This document shows, one piece after another, positions 62,361-64,000 of a stretch of DNA of 64,000 nucleotides. Every line of letters starts with the position of its first letter. The stretch's first letter is position 1. This DNA is from Actinoplanes sandaracinus. GTDB taxonomy: Bacteria > Actinomycetota > Actinomycetes > Mycobacteriales > Micromonosporaceae. A program made the translations under genes and the position numbers. Under the pieces are notes generated by a model. It saw nothing but the letters and a program-made list of their open reading frames with translations. It did not search any database and was not told the DNA's origin. The stretch is from the NCBI RefSeq assembly GCF_030009775.1, contig NZ_JASCTH010000025.1:89383-153382 (forward strand), read 5' to 3'.

Positions 62361-63386
62361 ATGAGCGAGACACGTATCGGAACCATCGAACTGGGACGCA
62401 CCGGCGAGCAGGTCAGCAGTGTCGCTCTCGGGGCCATGCAGATGGGCAACGCCACCGGCGAGGCGGAGTCGGTGCGGATCCTGAACCGCTACCGGGACCT
62501 GGGCGGGTCCTTCCTCGACACCGCGGACTGCTACGAGTGGTGGACGAAGCCGGGAAGCCGGGGCGGCGAGAGCGAGGAACTGCTCGGCCGCTGGATGCGG
62601 GCGAACGGCAACCGCGACGAGATCTTCCTGGCGACCAAGGGCAGCGCGATGCCGGAGTACTCGCCGGATCTGTGGAACGCCGACGGGACGGCGAACTGGG
62701 ACCTGGCCCGGCGGACTTTTGCCGGGGCGGGCGCGGACACGCTGCGGCGTGCGCTGGACGGCAGCCTCCGGCGGCTCGGCACCGACCACGTTGATCTGTA
62801 CTACGTGCACGTCGACGACCGGGTCACACCGTTGGAGGAGACGTGTGAGGCGCTGGCCGGGCTGGTGACGGCCGGCAAGGTGCGGTATCTGGGCTGGTCT
62901 AACGTGCGGACGTGGCGACTGGAGCGGATTCGGCAGCTGTGCGACCGGTACGGCTGGCTGGCCCCCGTCGCGGTGCAGCAACAGCACTCGTACCTGCGCC
63001 GCCGGGCCGGGCTGAGCACCGCGTCGATCGTCGACGACGAGCAGCTGGACTATCTGGCCGAGCACCGGGATCTGAGCCTGGTGGCGTACTCGCCCATCGT
63101 CAAGGGTGTCTATGACGACCCGGCGCGGCGGGCCGAGCACTGGATGATGGAGTCGTATGCCGGACCGGACGCCGACGCGCGGATCGAGGCGGTCACCGGA
63201 CTGGCCACCGAGCTGGGTGTGACGCCGAACCAGCTGGTGCTTTCCTGGCTGATGCACCAGTCGGAGCCGCCGGTGCTACCGCTGATCGGGCCTCGCACCC
63301 CGGAGCAATTCGAGAACCTGGTGCCCGCGCTCGGCATCAAGCTGGACGCCGGTCAGCTGGCCCGGCTCGACGAGGCCGGCGCCTGA
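62361..63386 (+). CDS. Aldo/keto reductase
   Basis: 341-residue NADPH-dependent reductase. The catalytic tetrad is visible: Asp and Tyr in LDTADCYEWW, Lys in LATKGS and His in YYVHVDDR. Downstream, KVRYLGWSNVRTWRLERI and LPLIGPRTPEQFENL contact the cofactor. The substrate is unknown. ATG 62361 lies about 9 bases after the probable -10 box, so the transcript has almost no leader. Confidence 0.9.
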   Translation: MSETRIGTIELGRTGEQVSSVALGAMQMGNATGEAESVRILNRYRDLGGSFLDTADCYEWWTKPGSRGGESEELLGRWMRANGNRDEIFLATKGSAMPEYSPDLWNADGTANWDLARRTFAGAGADTLRRALDGSLRRLGTDHVDLYYVHVDDRVTPLEETCEALAGLVTAGKVRYLGWSNVRTWRLERIRQLCDRYGWLAPVAVQQQHSYLRRRAGLSTASIVDDEQLDYLAEHRDLSLVAYSPIVKGVYDDPARRAEHWMMESYAGPDADARIEAVTGLATELGVTPNQLVLSWLMHQSEPPVLPLIGPRTPEQFENLVPALGIKLDAGQLARLDEAGA

Positions 63387-63426
63387 CTAGCCCCGCGCCG
63401 CCCCGAGCCCAACCGAACGGTATCCG

Positions 63427-63530
63427 CTGGAGATGACCGGTTGAACCGGAGATGACCGGGCGACCGGAGATGACCGGGCCGGGACGGCCGAGCCGGGACG
63501 GCCGAGCCGAGACGGTCGAGGTGGGACGGC
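63427..63530. repeat. Short tandem repeats after aldo/keto reductase gene
   Basis: GGAGATGACCGG occurs three times with 17-19 base spacing, then GACGGCCGAGCC twice and a variant. Non-coding low-complexity DNA. Confidence 0.8.
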
Positions 63531-63570
63531 GGGGACTCGGATCTGACCCCCGCTGTCGGTGGCTTCAGCG

Positions 63571-63858
63571 TCAGCGGGTCCGGGCGCTGACCGCCACGGG
63601 GGCGGTCAGCATCTCCAGGACCGCGTCGGTGTCGACGGCGGTCGGCACACCGGCTCGGCGCAACGGGCCGAGGGCGGCCTCGACCGTCTCCGGCACGGTC
63701 GGACCCATCTCGGTGAGTTCCAGGGTGAGTTCCAGGGTAAGCGCGGTGGCCGCGGCGCCGGTCCGTTCGCGGGCGGCCAGCACCACTTCGGCCGTCCGGC
63801 GGCCGAGCCGGGGGAAGCCGAGTTCTTCGTCAGCACGATACCCCGCCGACGAGCGCAA
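63571..63858 (-). CDS. Possible small or partial protein gene
   Basis: Up to 95 residues with good codon bias: GRRTAEVVLAARERTG, then LTLELTLELTEMGPTVPETVEAALGPLRRAG and a conserved-looking end. The only start in frame is TTG at 63858, so this may be the 3' end of a broken gene. A 12-bp tandem repeat (63713-63738) encodes LELTLELT. No family was recognised. Confidence 0.4.
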   Translation of the reverse strand: MRSSAGYRADEELGFPRLGRRTAEVVLAARERTGAAATALTLELTLELTEMGPTVPETVEAALGPLRRAGVPTAVDTDAVLEMLTAPVAVSARTR

Positions 63859-64000
63859 TTAATAGTTGATTTCCAGGATTGACAATCTACGGCTCGGCGC
63901 GGAAATCTGTGGCGGTCACCACTCGCGGTGTCGGCCCGGGCTCCTATGCCCGGACCCCTACGCTCAGGGGGAAACATTGAAGCCCGCATATAGAGCGGCG
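63859..64000. other. AT-richer window edge
   Basis: 142 bases noticeably less GC-rich than the rest (AATTAATAGTTGATTTCC). It may hold a promoter for a gene outside the window. No gene seen. Confidence 0.4.

Noticed and set aside
61872..63257. 461-codon open frame opposite the aldo/keto reductase
   Set aside because: Shadow frame crossing the repeat-rich intergenic region; the reductase on the other strand has its full catalytic tetrad.

Overview
The window looks like chromosome of a very GC-rich actinomycete. Codon third positions are almost all G or C, GTG starts are frequent, many genes overlap by ATGA or GTGA, and there are secreted proteases, SARP-type regulator remnants, MAB_1171c/ImmA cassettes, an Asp23/Gls24 protein and a 2-methylisoborneol encapsulin operon. 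The mix fits the Micromonosporaceae (Actinoplanes-like), but that placement is inference. No rRNA, tRNA, CRISPR array, complete insertion sequence or phage module was seen.

Layout. (1) 1-8771: phenylacetate degradation. paaZ runs leftward and paaABCDE-paaJ-paaH rightward from a shared control region holding a TTAC-N14-GTAA palindrome; a TetR gene, probably paaR, closes the cluster. The CoA ligase and the paaF/G/I genes are not in the window. (2) 8816-12224: a two-gene McrBC-type modification-dependent restriction system. (3) 12328-18071: a decay-prone stretch with a frameshifted SARP regulator, a truncated secreted hydrolase and a P450 with an internal deletion, between intact genes (spermidine-synthase-like protein, prfC, trypsin-like protease). 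(4) 18064-23137: an operon of XRE regulator, ImmA/IrrE metalloprotease, MAB_1171c membrane protein and MazG-like protein, divergent from a membrane-anchored SGNH hydrolase; the space between holds an inverted-repeat operator and two strong palindromes. (5) 23181-29183: a GGDEF-EAL protein, an imine-reductase-like enzyme, a CDP-alcohol phosphatidyltransferase with a small membrane partner, and a secreted beta-helix protein. (6) 29397-33115: a winged-helix-like protein translationally coupled to a 1023-residue protein with two P-loop ATPase halves, the second HerA-like. This is the best candidate here for an undescribed system. (7) 33140-35913: an adenylyltransferase-like/methyltransferase fusion, then a TetR-thioesterase pair. 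(8) 35990-40373: GPP methyltransferase, 2-methylisoborneol synthase and a family 2B encapsulin shell, divergent from ispH. (9) 40306-54196: regulators, oxidoreductase, hydrolase, a second GGDEF-EAL protein, subtilisin, PadR-HAAS pair, Asp23, a PilZ protein, ribokinase, RDD and DUF2752 proteins. (10) 54508-64000: selO, a MocR regulator and EamA exporter whose start codons overlap on opposite strands, an MFS transporter, a SUMF1-type protein with a Pro/Gly-rich insert, and an aldo/keto reductase behind a MerR-type operator. Here the intergenic DNA is full of tandem repeats and hairpins.

Functional links. The paa genes convert phenylacetyl-CoA through epoxidation, ring opening and beta-oxidation. 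The 2-MIB operon methylates GPP and cyclises the product inside a protein shell, and the adjacent ispH makes the C5 precursors. Two membrane-bound c-di-GMP enzymes (23717-25471 and 43505-45790) and one PilZ protein (51609-52199) suggest local c-di-GMP signalling. All functions are read from motifs and family knowledge; no database search was run.
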